Origin: Smallanthus sonchifolius
Taxonomy: Eukaryota > Streptophyta > Magnoliopsida > Asterales > Asteraceae
DNA length: 64,000 nucleotides
Assembly (NCBI GenBank): GCA_023525975.1
Contig: CM042032.1
Coordinates: 72,438,260 to 72,502,259 of the forward strand
Direction: 5' to 3'
The notes under the pieces are model-generated. The model did not search any database and was not told the origin of the DNA. It saw only the letters and a program-made list of their open reading frames with translations. Positions 22,560-34,618 of the stretch are shown one piece after another; the stretch's first letter is position 1; every line of letters starts with the position of its first letter. Both the position numbers and the translations under genes were made by a program.

Positions 22560-23170
22560 TAAAGATAATTAATGGTTTTAGATAGAGATAATAATATTAT
22601 TTGATTTTCAAGTTTGTTTATGATTATCAGATGGGTTTGTTTGAGTTCGTATTAGATTAGGTTTGAGATTAGTATTCAAGTATGATTAGGAGTCAGCTTT
22701 TAGTATAAATAGATTGCTAGGTTAAATGTATTTGGTGTGGTTTTTCTATTTTAACAAAAGAGAAAGAGTTGTGATTGGAGTTGATCACAAAACCGGATTT
22801 ATTGTTTTTCAAGTTAAGCTTAGTGATCCAGTTGATTTCGTACAAATGGTATAAGGAGATAAGGTTGAAAAATTCAGAAAATCTATGTCTTTCTGGAAAG
22901 AAAACGACAGGAAGGAAGAATAAGTTGTGAGGACCCAAAATTATCATTTTGCAGGCAAAATGTAACATCAAATTTTCAAATAATTTAATAATATTCGACC
23001 ACGGGGAAAATTCTCCGTTCACTAATTTTAAACACAGTTGTTAAAGATATTAGACAACACTATATCAAATTATTATTATATATAGTAAAACACCAGGTCG
23101 GTTTCTACAATAACTCCTTTTTTGATTTTTTATATTTTCTTTCTTTAATTAATAACTTGCAAACCATTTG
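22560..23170. repeat. Non-coding repeat downstream of gag relic
   Basis: Shared with 38100-38580 and missing from unit A. 22870-23090 is distantly similar to 9510-9700 (GGAAAGAAAA.GACAGGA ... GGGAAAATTCT.C.TT.ACTAATTTTAAA), pointing to an old repeat family. The minus-strand 101-codon frame at 22717-23022 has no recognised domain and is not called. Confidence 0.5.
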
Positions 23171-24971
23171 AAAACAAACCTATCAGTTATGGTGGTAAAA
23201 AAGCCACATTTTTGCCCTGTGCACGTTCGAGACCGTTTTGCCGGTTTAATGATTTTTCTTTTCCTTTATTGTTTTTGTGTGCCCAGCACAGCCCAGGTGA
23301 CCATGTGGCCAATTTCAAGTTTATTTCTATATAAAAACTATATTATAACTCATAGAATTTATAAAATGAGAACAAGAGATGAATACATTACAACTTTTCT
23401 CTGCATTGAATATTTTTCTCTTTTTTTACCAACCGAGTTACGAGACGTGTCATATACACAATTGTAACGAAGTTGCACGTGATAGTCTACAAGTTATCTA
23501 AGCAATTGCGTACAACATCGTTATGAATTTTTTAAACGGTTTTGCTTTCTTTTTTTAAATTTTTACCCGTTAACTTTTTTAACATCTTTGTTACGGTTTT
23601 GTTTTTGTTTTTGTTTTTGTAAAGTTTTGGAATATTACTAGATATTTCGCTGCAACACGTTGGTTTGCGTAAATATTTTGTTTTTTTAGTATACATATAT
23701 AAACCAAATTTCTTGGAATACCTTAAATGGAAGTGTCGGTGGCATTTGCCACCGACCAATCTCCCCCTCAACTTTATTGAAATCGTAAAAGTCACCTCCA
23801 ACTTTGTAAAATATCATTTTAACCTTCTCAACTTTATAAAGTTTCGAGTTACCCCATGTAGGATATATAATCCAATTTTTCATTAATAACTTTTGCGTTT
23901 GTTTGTTTATTTTTTTCTTAACGTCTCGATATAATTTTTTTTTAAATGGAGTCGTATTCAAAATAAAGTATTTTTTTATGTATCGTTGGTTATATCAACA
24001 ACGTGCTGGCACCATCAAGAATTAGACCGACACCGACTGAAAAGGATCGTTACCACTATCTAACTATCTTTTATCTATGTTTCGATATCCACAACCGACT
24101 CGCCGTAACTTCATACGTTTCTTTTATGTATTTAACTATGATTTTTTTGTGCTTAGTCACGTTAATGTCACCGCCTCCACCGTTTAAAGTCCGCATCCCG
24201 CTGCGGAATGCGGGGCAAAAAAATTTTAACCACGTTTATTTTTATACTTAGCCACGTTAATAACACCGTCTAAACCGTTTAAATTTTGCTTCCTGCCGCA
24301 TAGCGCAGAGCAAATTTTCTAGTTACTATCCAAACATCAATTTGGCTACATCGATGTCATATTTAAAAATTATTTAATAAATATACACAGAACTTTTTAA
24401 TAATTTATTTGTTTATTCTTTTTAATAAACTCAATACATAAACGTTTTATCAGTTTATAGTTTTATAAAAAAAAATTCTTTACCAAAATTAGCATAACGG
24501 ATGTTCATTGATTCGACATTAACTTTTTTAATGATATACTTTTCACCACAATGCGTGGGTTTACGTCCATATTTCATTTTTTTAGGCCTGTCCCGCTTAT
24601 ATAAAGGTTTTGTTTATTTTAATTTATAATTTCGAAGACGTTCCATTTTTTCATAATTTAACGATTTAATGCACCGCAACACATGCGCGTTTTAATAGAC
24701 GTTAACTATTTCATGATTTACCGGCAATTTTTGTTTAACATTTATTTTGTTAAAATTCTTATCGTTTTTTTAGTTCTTTATTTTTTTTCATTTTTTACAA
24801 ATTATTCGTTTCTTTGTTGTGATTATTTTTATCACCGTTTACACGTTATTTTTTAAAGATATCGTTATTATTTTAAATGCACTCCTGTGACAACACGCAG
24901 GGGTGTAAACATCTGGTTATACCTATTATAGCATCTACATTTATAAAACTCACAAATTCAGGGGCATCGCA
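23171..24971. repeat. R1 with its 5' part, fused to P450 fragment
   Basis: 23290-23630 matches 1050-1350; 23630-24960 is full R1 with the perfect palindrome near 23735-23756. Ends at the shared CACAAATTC + filler breakpoint. Confidence 0.7.
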
Positions 24972-25324
24972 AGTAGCTTCCGGACTAGACTCCGTGGTCA
25001 CTAAATGGTTAGAGGAGCATCGCAAGAAGAGGGCGTATGGCGATACTACAACAGAAACGGACTTCATGGATGTGATGATATCGGTTACTGAAGCTAACGG
25101 CTTGGTGGCCGATTATGATGCCGATACAATTATTAAAGCCACCTGCATGGTGCGTACCCTTAATTATAAAGATGGATATATATCTTTGGCTTGTTCTCCT
25201 GATTTTGTCTAGATTTTCCATACTAATTAACATGTTTTGTAGACTCTTATTGCCGGTAGTGCGGATACAACCTCCGTCATGCTAACTTGGGCACTCTCGT
25301 TACTACTAAACAACCACGACACTC
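24972..25324 (+). pseudogene. CYP82-like P450 fragment (copy 3)
   Basis: Exon 1 tail 24972-25149, intron 25150-25242, and only ~82 bp of exon 2 (to NNHDT; His where the others have Arg). It joins the long-TIR element through short shared sequence (ACTCAATTAG). Only the I-helix motif remains. Confidence 0.9.
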
Positions 25325-25862
25325 AATTAGATGATCAAGTTTAGAGATTTAAGTGTAGGAAAAATAAGAGATGGAGGTGCATTCTTGAAAAACCCACAAT
25401 TGTTTATTTTTTTCAAATCCCTCACTTTTTTTAAACGTACATAACTTTTTCATATAAACTTATTTTTTTTTTAAATTACACCATAAAATGGAGGATTTTT
25501 TTACCTTTAATTAGAGTATAGTATTGATATATTTAAAAAAAAATAAAATCGACACTTAATGAAATTGTGTGCTAGTTTATGTAAATGTGCTGGTTTCTAG
25601 TAAAGCAACACAATTAACTGTGATGCATTATAAATTAACACAATTAACTGTGTTGCTTTATCATAAAACAACAACAAACATAACAATTAATTGTGTTGTT
25701 TTACTATAAAACAACATCAAAACAACGATTAATTGTGTAACTTGCTCTTCTTAGCTAAACAAGCACAAACAAAACCAGCACAACAAAATTAGTATATCAA
25801 ACCAGCACAAAACAACATTTTGATTTACCTACCATTGAACCGTTTTATTGATGTATGGATGC
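25323..25862. mobile_element. Long-TIR MITE-like element, left-half remnant, unit B
   Basis: Matches 40286-40830 of the unit C copy. The outer left end is missing, and it stops at GATGTATGGATG, where the LINE tail begins: a ~2.1-kb deletion relative to unit C. Confidence 0.7.
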
Positions 25863-25895
25863 CCTATGGCTTTTTATAAAATTCAACTTTCAAAA
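25863..25895 (+). pseudogene. LINE 3' tail remnant, unit B
   Basis: Only CCCTATGGCTTTTTATAAA and the A-run remain of the LINE seen at 8010-9050 and 41956-42985. Confidence 0.7.
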
Positions 25896-27300
25896 AAAAA
25901 TCTATATTTTTTAGAATCTCTCTAACATGATTTTCATGAAAATGCAAACATGTCTGGAGTAATGTTGCTTGTATGCCATAGATGACACCTATATCTGCAT
26001 TTATTTCAAAAAATTTCACTACTTCCATTCTCTAATCATACTATCAAAAGGTTCAGTTATCTCTTAACAACTTTCATTTTCTCCTTCGAATATTTCTTCG
26101 CACTAGCCCTCTTTGTTTCCATTCGACACATCAATGTGACCTTATCCGCTTCATAAGCTTCCACTGAAAGAGAAATATCATTGTTGACGTTGAAGTATGT
26201 GTTTACATGAGATGATGTTGTATACTCCTCTTAAGAAGACTTCTTACTTCTCGTCTATGGTCGAGAATCACATGGATTCTTCTATTTTGATACGTCTTTA
26301 AGTAAATTCTAATCAAGCAAACAGTCGATGAGCGACTTTTCGCCTAGTAATTTAACAAAGTTGTGTAAGAAAAAATCTATATCTTCTTGGAAAGAAAATG
26401 ACAGGATGGGCAATAAGTGGGTGGACCCAAATTCTTTGTTTTACAAGGAAACTGGTAACATGAAAGTTCAATAAAATTGGACCACTGGGAAAATTCTTCA
26501 TTTACTAATTTTAAAGAATATTGTTAATTGTATCAAATTATACATATAGCATCTGCATTGATAAAACTCATAAATACCTACAAACGTGTCTAGTCATCTC
26601 ACAGACCATATCAGCAATACCTTCAAAACTCATGACAAACTTTTTTTTCCATATAATGATTTAGTCCTACAAACATTCTTACATTTTTTACATCATCTCT
26701 AACTTTTTACAATTACTTTTGTAACCAATATATTTACTTTAAATAATATAATATAATAAATATATTATCTATTATATTTAAATATTATATAATAAGGAAA
26801 AAATTTTAATTTGAAAACATTACATAACTAAATATTATATAAATTAAAATATTACAACACATGTTCATTCATATTTTTTTTAGAATCTTTGTAACTGATT
26901 TTCATGAAAATGCAAGCATGTATGAGTGGTTTGCTTGGCGCTTATATCCGCATTCTTTTGCTTTATATCCCCCTTTTTTTGCTTTATTTCAAGAAACTTA
27001 TCCATTTTCACATCAAAATTTTGCATTACTTCCCTATAGTCATTTTCTCCTTCGAATATTTCTTGGGCTTAGCCATCTTTGTTCCCATTCAACGAGTCAA
27101 TGTGGCGTTCTCCATTTCGGTGACATCCACTTCATAATCTTCCACCAAAAGAGTAGTATCATCGTTGATGTTGAAGTATGTGTTTGTATCAAATAATGGT
27201 GTGTACTCTTTTTAAGCAAACGTCTTGCTTCTCTTACGTGAATCAGAATCAGATGGACTCTTTGATGGTCTTGATTACTCATGTTTGAATAATGAACTAG
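25896..27300 (-). pseudogene. Degenerate coding relic, unit B
   Basis: Equivalent to 9051-10140 but with an extra ~340-bp segment (26690-27035) missing in A and C, and with a single 41-bp tandem unit. No intact ORF; the 111-codon plus-strand frame at 26861 has no recognisable domain. Confidence 0.35.
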
Positions 27301-27359
27301 TTTTTCGGTTGTAGAGACGGGTGATTTGCTGGTGTAGTGAACAAATAAGGATATAAGAG

Positions 27360-28323
27360 TGTTGGAAAAATTTTAGTGAAAATGTTTTTCACTAATTTTG
27401 GACGTAAATAATTGTATTTATTTATACGTTATATAAATAATTATTTATGGGTTTGTGTTCTATGTTGTGAGAGTATCATAACGAACCAAAAACACGTCCA
27501 AAACGGAGCGAAGATGAATGAGATATCGATACTCGAAGTGGTGTGGTTGGAATGAATAATTACTAAACTTGGGTGACTCTAGTAGGATGTGTTGCATATT
27601 TTTTGCTAGTGCTAACAAATCTTGGTTATAAAAAAAATTGTCATGAACATTATAAAGGTTTTGATTATTACTCATAATTTTGACATTAACATGTCATAAA
27701 GTTTTGGATGTTTTATTTGACTCATTATAGTTATAATTGTGTTTAAATAAAATAATTAAATAAGGTGTTTGGTATGAGTATAAATAGAACATTATGTTTC
27801 ACCTTTTATGAGAGAAAAAAGAATATATGAGTTTTCTCTAAATCTTATCAAGTCCATAGAAAACTACTTGTTCTTCCACCAACTAAACTTTATTTTTTTT
27901 CCATAATCACTAACACCTTAACCCGGTGCTACCTCGGGAGCGAGAGCTATTCCCGACAGTACACACTGCTTCGGCTGTTGTACCCTAGGGGACAGACGTG
28001 TTCGTCCAAGAGAAGACACGGAATCTGTTTTAAGGGCCCCGTGTTAAACACGATCCTCAGCCAAAACCGTTCAACATTTTGTGTGTTCATTGTTGCAGTC
28101 AAGAACAGAGTAGATGACTCAGCTTGTCGAAGACGTTGGAGTCAAGAATATCATTCAAGACTATGGTTTGAATAATCTTATTTAGATATTTTTGTAATTT
28201 ATCTTTATATTTGTTCGTATTTGTATAACGGTATTGTACCGGTGCATTTCCCATGAATAACGAGAGTATAGTTATTATTATTTTTATTATTATTTTAATA
28301 AAAGCGTGACCCGCTTTCCTACA
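27360..28323 (+). mobile_element. LTR-like end of element H, copy B
   Basis: TGTTGG...CCTACA, collinear with 10194-11386 but without the MITE and without ~31 bp upstream of the CTACTTGTTC segment. Contains the 23-codon ORF at 28114-28185. Confidence 0.5.
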
Positions 28324-31160
28324 AACTTAAACATAATTTCGTGAAGATTGTTCGTACAATCTAAACCTTTTACAAGGATTTTGGTTCACGAAATGATTAT
28401 TTATTTGAAAATTTTGTTCGTTGTAATTTTCAAATAAATTTGGGAAATCATGGATGTAGTACATTGAGTCGGATTATATGATTATTGGAATATAATATTT
28501 AATCTGAATACCGTAGGACAAAACGAATATTTTGATTCAACTTTTTCGAGTTATTGGGTTTTGGTCATGTTTCGTTAAATCGAATCATATACAAAAATAT
28601 ACGTATTTCAAAATGCGTTTTGAAGTACTTGAGTTTTTCTAATGGGCGTGTTAGAAAAAAATATTTTTGTAAAAACAAAACGTTTGTTAACGTTTAGTTT
28701 TTTTCTGTCTAACGTGCGTGTTAGAAATCATTATTTGATTAAATAATGACGGTTTCAAAAAAATTAGAACAAACAAGTTTCTAACGTGCGCATTAGAAAA
28801 TGTGGTTTTTCAAAACCCATAAAAATGTTTGAGAACGTTTTATCTTTAACGAGCGTGTTAGAAAATATCATTTGGCTAAAGAATATTGGTGTCATTTTTT
28901 ATTTTTGGACCGTTTAACTGTAAACGTTTAACTGTTAGTATTAAACGTGTCGGTTAGAAATAATAATTTAATGTGCGCATTAAACAATAATTATTTGGCC
29001 AAAGAATGTCGGTTTCAAATGCTTTAAAACAAATATTTATGAACATGTCGGTCAGAAATAGTTATTTTTAATGTGAGCATTAGAAATAATTATTTGAAAA
29101 ATGTGTTTTCCTAAAATCTGTCTCACAAATATTATTATTGTAAAATAATAAAGATTTATACACTTTTAGTTAATTTCTAACGCGCGTGTTAGAAATAGTA
29201 TAATTTTAACCCACATAGGTTAAAATGTTTTTTGTAAACATTTAACTTTCTATCGTGTGCATTGGAAAGGGGTTAAAATTTATAAAATAAATAAACGTTT
29301 TGTGTAAACGTTGACGTTTTAACATGCGTATTAAATACAAATTATTTTATAAAATGGAGGTTATAAAACATTTTCGAGATGTTTATTTTCTAACAATAAT
29401 GTTAGAAACGGTTTATTTGACATAAATTGAATAACATGAATGTTAGAAATGGTTTATTTTATATAAACCAAAGGTTTTAAACATTGGTCTAAATGTTTAA
29501 TTTTCTAACAAATGTGTTAGAAATGGTTTATTTTGTATAAACCAAAGGTGAAAAACATTTACGTCTAAATGTTATGGCTTGTGCGAATTTGCGGTACCAC
29601 AACTCTTGCGCGAATTACCACTCTAATGCACGAGCCGGTTCGGTCAATGGCCTTAATTAACATCATTATGTAATTGATGTTTTGGTTGGACCATAATGAT
29701 GTTTAATTGACTTTTAGTTTTGGTTTTCAACTAGGTTGGACTAAGTTAATGGTCTTAAATTAATACAATTATTTTGGTTGGACCATGTTGAATGTTGTTT
29801 AAATCACATTAAGTTTTGTGATAATTACACATTACTAGGGGAATAATGTTTTGAAATATTCTAACGTATCGTAGTTGTGAACAGAATTAATTGTTCAAAT
29901 AAAACTACTTGCGAATAGTTTACGGTATAAACAACTTCTTAGTTGTTTGTACACTCTTGTAACTTGTCTATTTAAAGTTTCAAGATGAAACGACTAATTT
30001 GTCCTTATGAATGCATGGAGGGAGTACCTCAACACATGCCACAAGATGCTATCATTGCGATGATTTCATTAGGACAATTAAAGTGTTGAAGATAATAACA
30101 ATTTGAGATATAATGTCTATATATTTTGACATATTCGTTTAAATTATTATTATAAAAAAAGGTTTTTGTATTATACTGATTAAACGTTATATCATTGTTT
30201 GTGTTCAATATCTTCGGATAACACATACACGAAATAAATCAATATAGCATATGCAAAACTAGTTTTTATAAAAAAAATAAGTTTAAACTATGAAATGGCT
30301 TCACAATTAACATGTGATAATAATAGTGTTCAAGATAAGAACACTAGGGGAATTGATGTATATACATCATCACTATATCCGTTAAGAATTATGGTAGTTT
30401 ATTGATGGACTTTCGGATGTTATTTTGTGTTCAATATATTCGGATAACACATACAAACGAAATAAATCAATAATACTTATAATTAGACGGATTGTGCAAG
30501 AAGGAATTTGCACAATGACAACTTGCGAGTTGTCACCATGACTAAAAGTCAAAGATGAGATATCATACATCAAACATATTACCATATGACATGGTAAGTG
30601 TATTAAGATAAAATACACCAAAACAAAATAAGTCGTCACATGTTGAGAGCATCAACATAAAAATTCACATGTGTGAATTTGAGATAACTATAACATATGA
30701 AGGAAATATATATTATTATTATAAAGTGACTTTAATAAATTTTACGAGATTTATTTTAGAAGACTTACAATAGTGATGGACGTATAGATGTTTCTACCAC
30801 CATCAAGGTTGTTTGAACTATGTGGAGGACTTGCCCTTCAAATTGGGATAGTATCCCAAATACATGGTCTCAGAAACAAAAAATGAAAGTGTATACATCA
30901 CTATAAGCAAATGTATTTGCCATGTTTGAGTGTCAATTCAATTGACTATATCTCAAAACTTTAGTGATTTTATACAAGTAACATTCATTGTATTTAATGT
31001 GTTCATCAAAGTGACTCGACTGCAACTTCTAATGAGTCAATGGTGATGCTTTTGGAGATCAAAAGCAAAATATCCTAATCTGACTAATGAAGTTATGTAT
31101 GTTTGCGTAACACACTTTAACTTTTGAGACTCTCTTAAACACCGAGGTATTGAGATGGTG
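28324..31160. repeat. Element H hairpin-rich interior, copy B (uninterrupted)
   Basis: The only copy in which both halves are continuous: GTGTTCAATATC at about 30199-30210 is the empty target site of the 2.85-kb LTR. Further stems beyond unit A's truncation include GTCAAT-N3-ATTGAC, GCTTTTG-N5-CAAAAGC, TTGGGATA-N-TATCCCAA and GCAAAT-GT-ATTTGC between 30840 and 31070. No ORF above 85 codons, none with a domain. Confidence 0.8.
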
Positions 31161-31622
31161 AATAAAGTCTTATAAATTTGTCTAATCTCGAATCTGCCTC
31201 ACACATATTATTTTGGTCCGGCTTCACACCTCGTCACTCACTAAGATTTTTCACACCAAATTAATTTACTAAAGTTTAATCGCCTTCTTAGCTTTCTTCC
31301 ACATGTATCACACCTTTATCGCCAACGTGAATCACTTAGATTATTCTTCCACTTCACAACTCTTTGATTGAATTTCCAACTTGTTTTGATTGTATCGCAC
31401 GATCTTTCTTCATTTCTCTTGATCAATCATATGTATCATATATAATTGGGTGGTCTCTATCCTTTCACGTCTTCTTTGATCTTCTTCACTTCTCTTGATC
31501 AATCAAACCTATCACAGATACAATTGGGTGGTCTCTGTCCACTCACGTCTTCTTTGATCTTTTACTGTCACTCGTCTTCTAATCAACCTTCTTCCTCCTC
31601 TCTTGGATCTTGAACTTGACTA
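31161..31622. other. Non-coding stretch with ~72-bp tandem duplication
   Basis: No gene seen. TTCTCTTGATCAATCA...TTCTTTGATCTT occurs twice in tandem (about 31413-31482 and 31490-31561) with ~10% divergence. Confidence 0.6.
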
Positions 31623-31630
31623 CTTATAAG

Positions 31631-31831
31631 TAGGGCCGGTCCCGAGAATCCTCAAAATGTTTTGGGCCCGGGACATGTAAAAAAAAGCGGGTCCTATAAT
31701 ATAAATTCAATAATCATATATAAAAAAAATATAATACGGGCTTAGGCTTATATATATAAAAAAAAATTAGGCTTTTATATATAGATTTTTTTTATTTTTT
31801 GGTTTTCGGTTCAGATTTATAAACAATTGGG

Positions 31832-31900
<69 letters not shown>

Positions 31901-32500
31901 TTAAAAACCTTGGGCCCTAGTATAACCATTATTAAAAAATTTCATTGCTAATAGTAGTAGGAAAACTAAATGTTATATAAAGAAATTGGTATATGTTATA
32001 TTAGGTTAGAAACCCGTGTATTACACGGGTTAAATAAATAAAAAATTAAATAGTAGTTATTAATGATGGTTTAAAATTATAAAATGATTGAACAATTTAA
32101 TTGATAATGAACCAATATTGAATTAAAAAATTTGTAGATAAAAATTGAAACGAATTATTAATCTAATTGTTTAAAATAATGGAGTTGATTAAAATATATA
32201 AATACTTTTAGTGGGCCTTTTTTGAATTTCTAAGTGGATTAATAGGATAAATGGATAATACAAGTAGTGTTGTAGTGAGCCTTTTTTTAATTTCTAAGTT
32301 GGTTAACAGGATAAATAGATAATACAACTAGTGGCGCTTTTTTTAATTTCTAAGTGGGTTAATAGGATAAATGGATAATACAAGTTGGGCATTTTATAAA
32401 TATATATATATATATATAATATAATTTTAAAAACTACACCTTAAGAGACCGGGCCCCGGACGATCGCCCTCCCCCCCCCCCCCCCAAAGGGCCGCCCCTG
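31631..32500. mobile_element. hAT-like non-autonomous element with 8-bp TSD
   Basis: Perfect 8-bp target duplication CTTATAAG at 31623-31630 and 32501-32508. Terminal inverted repeats are imperfect: TAGGGCCGGTCC on the left and CAGGGGCGGCCC from the right. 8-bp TSDs with CAGGG-like ends are typical of hAT. The 870-bp interior holds a long TA microsatellite (31831-31896), a palindrome ACCCGTG..CACGGGT near 32010-32030, three ~65-bp direct repeats (TTTCTAAGTGG.TTAATAGG) at 32215-32400, and an ~18-bp C tract at 32469-32485. No transposase. Confidence 0.8.
31831..31896. repeat. (TA)n microsatellite
   Basis: About 33 TA units inside the hAT-like element. The length may be affected by assembly. 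Confidence 0.9.
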
Positions 32501-32596
32501 CTTATAAGTCTCACTCTCTAGCCTTCCTTCTTAGGTATGAGCTCCACCAAGCTTTAATACTAAATGTTAGATAATTAGATCTTAGAACTCTAAGAC

Positions 32597-33971
32597 TGAT
32601 GTGGTTCCAACGGTTACTCGTTGGCCAACGAAAATAGGGAGAATACTATATAGAAATTTAGAGCGATAATTTAGACTTAATTTATTTCATTCATGATCCT
32701 CAAAACATATCATCAAATGGCTATATGTAGCCCTACAATAGAAACATAACAACTAACCCACTACTTTAGTAATAACCACCTACTAAACCACTGCTATAAT
32801 AAACAACTCACTCTTAATTACAAAATTAAAAGAACAAAGGCCTAAACTTTTTATTGACCCACGTACATGCATGCATGCATATAAGGGTTGTACCTCCTCC
32901 ATGTAGACTTGTACAAATATATCAATATGGTTGGAACAATGGAAAGGGCACATATCATTCCCGCACCGTTGAAATCGTTCTTGACCTCAAGAACGGAATC
33001 GGAACAAGCCTTGGCGGTGCCCCACGGAGGCCGCCATTCGAGGCGTCTAACGTCGTTCGGTGAAGTCTCCACGTAACGCCACGGTGGGCGCCATTTGAGT
33101 CTCATTGCGACACTTTGATTTGTGTCGGTGGAGTTGTAGACGGTGCAGGCGGTGGGGCTTGGTTTGGGGCTGATTTCGGAACAACAAAAGAAGAAATAAC
33201 CGAAAGTGGAGACAGAAATGGTGGTGGTGTAGGGTGGAGTGGTAGTACATGTTTTGTAATTGGTGTCGGCTGTGGTGTAGGTGATGTAGGTGAAAGGGAA
33301 GGAGGCTTTGATGGTTTAGGGACGTGGTTGACTCCATAGAATGTGGATATTGTGAGTTTCACGGGATGCCAAGGTGATGCAGTGTAGATGCGGGTGACGA
33401 GAGACGGAATAGGTGGTGCGGTGGTGGAAATGGGTGGTGGAGGTGTAGGGGATGGGATGTTTTCCATCGCGGTTCGAATAGATTGGAGCTCGTTGAAGAT
33501 GGTTTGAAATCGGGACTGGAGTCTCGCAAAGGATTCAGTCACCCATTGACGGAACTCGGTTTCGGATAGAGTTTGAGCTGCCATGGGTCACGAGAGGGGA
33601 TCACAACGGCTTTGATACCACTGTTGTGGTTACAACGGTTACTCGTTGACCAAAGAAAATAGGGAGAATAGTAGATAGAAATTTATAGAGATAATTTAGA
33701 CTTAATTCATATTCATGATCCTCAAAACATAACATCAAATGGCTATATGTAGCCCTACAATAGAAACATAACCACTGACCCACTACTTTAGCAATAACCA
33801 TCTATTAAACCACTACTATAATAAATAACTCACTCTCAATTACAATTAATTAAAAGACCAAAGGCATAAACCTTTTATTGACCCACGTCCATGCATGCAT
33901 GCATAGAAGGGTTATACCTCCTACATGTAGACTTGTACACATATATCAATATGGTTGGAACAATGGAAAGG
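32597..33971 (-). mobile_element. Deleted LTR retrotransposon (gypsy-like), minus strand
   Basis: Direct repeats of ~360 bp: 32597-32957 (TGATGTGG...CACATATCA) and 33622-33971 (TGTTGTGG..., lacking its last bases). A minus-strand primer site TGGTATCAAAGCC lies at 33608-33620 beside the right repeat, making that the 5' LTR. The 650-bp interior keeps a gag-like N-terminus and a short pol end (VLEVKNDFNGAGM on the minus strand next to the 3' LTR). Everything between is lost. No target duplication found. It lies ~650 bp upstream of the intact P450 start codon. Confidence 0.7.
33102..33584 (-). CDS. Gag-like N-terminal ORF remnant (160 codons)
   Basis: Starts MAAQTLSETEFRQWVTESFA, with a short predicted coiled-coil-like stretch (LQSRFQTIFNELQSIRTAMEN). 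A Pro/Ser/Thr-rich low-complexity tail follows from about residue 45. This layout matches the beginning of plant gypsy Gag before the capsid domain. No capsid, zinc knuckle or protease follows; the frame stops where the internal deletion begins. It starts ~25 bp inside the primer binding site, as expected for Gag. Probably a non-functional remnant. Confidence 0.5.
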   Translation of the reverse strand: MAAQTLSETEFRQWVTESFARLQSRFQTIFNELQSIRTAMENIPSPTPPPPISTTAPPIPSLVTRIYTASPWHPVKLTISTFYGVNHVPKPSKPPSLSPTSPTPQPTPITKHVLPLHPTPPPFLSPLSVISSFVVPKSAPNQAPPPAPSTTPPTQIKVSQ

Positions 33972-34427
33972 TTGTCAAAGATACCATACGGTTTTGTGGG
34001 GAACACAACCCACGAACCTTTTATCTTTTATTAAATAAAAATAACACTTTTACAAAGACCCTAAATCCTCTATTTATATTACAATAATTTAATCTCCAAG
34101 GCTCCTAAATCTAATAAGGAAATAATTCTCCTAAATTAAACCTTACCAAATAATCAGAAACACGGCTAATAAAGACTCCATACCGAAACAAAACAATACC
34201 AAATAAAACTCTTAAACTAAATAAAGCAACCGACTCAAACCAATTAATATAAAGAAAAAAAAAACTTAGACGCTTTTTTTGTTGGGTAGAATTGACGCCA
34301 ACAATATACAACACACATTAATTTACAATACGTATTTATACTTATATCAATTGCCCCTTTTCAAAATGATATTTGGTAAATAACTAACCTAGGATATAAC
34401 TAGAATAATAAAATAAATAAATAAACA

Positions 34428-34458
<31 letters not shown>

Positions 34459-34560
34459 CGGGGAAAAATGGGATACAACACACAATAATTTACAATATGT
34501 ATCTTTTTCTAAGGTAAATATGACACACGAAAAATGGCTACTTTGTGATTTTTTTCTCCT
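33972..34560. promoter_or_regulatory. P450 upstream region: AT-rich, with (AAT)n
   Basis: No ORF. 33972-34320 is AT-rich and unassigned; TGGGTAGAATTGACGCCAAC near 34280 could belong to an old antisense LTR. An (AAT)n microsatellite lies at about 34425-34457. A ~27-bp segment (CAACACACA.TAATTTACAAT) occurs at 34308 and again at 34477. The TATA-like GTATATATATC at 34566-34576 is the best core promoter candidate for the P450. Confidence 0.4.
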
Positions 34561-34618
34561 TCTCTGTATATATATCTATACACGGATAGATGTATTCACA
34601 CACATGGATACTAGCATC

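Noticed and set aside
26861..27196. 111-codon ORF with many aromatic residues
   Set aside because: Occurs in decayed repeat DNA, lies partly in a segment specific to unit B, and shows no domain.
33115..33339. Gly-rich plus-strand ORF
   Set aside because: Antisense shadow of the Pro-rich Gag-like ORF at 33102-33584.
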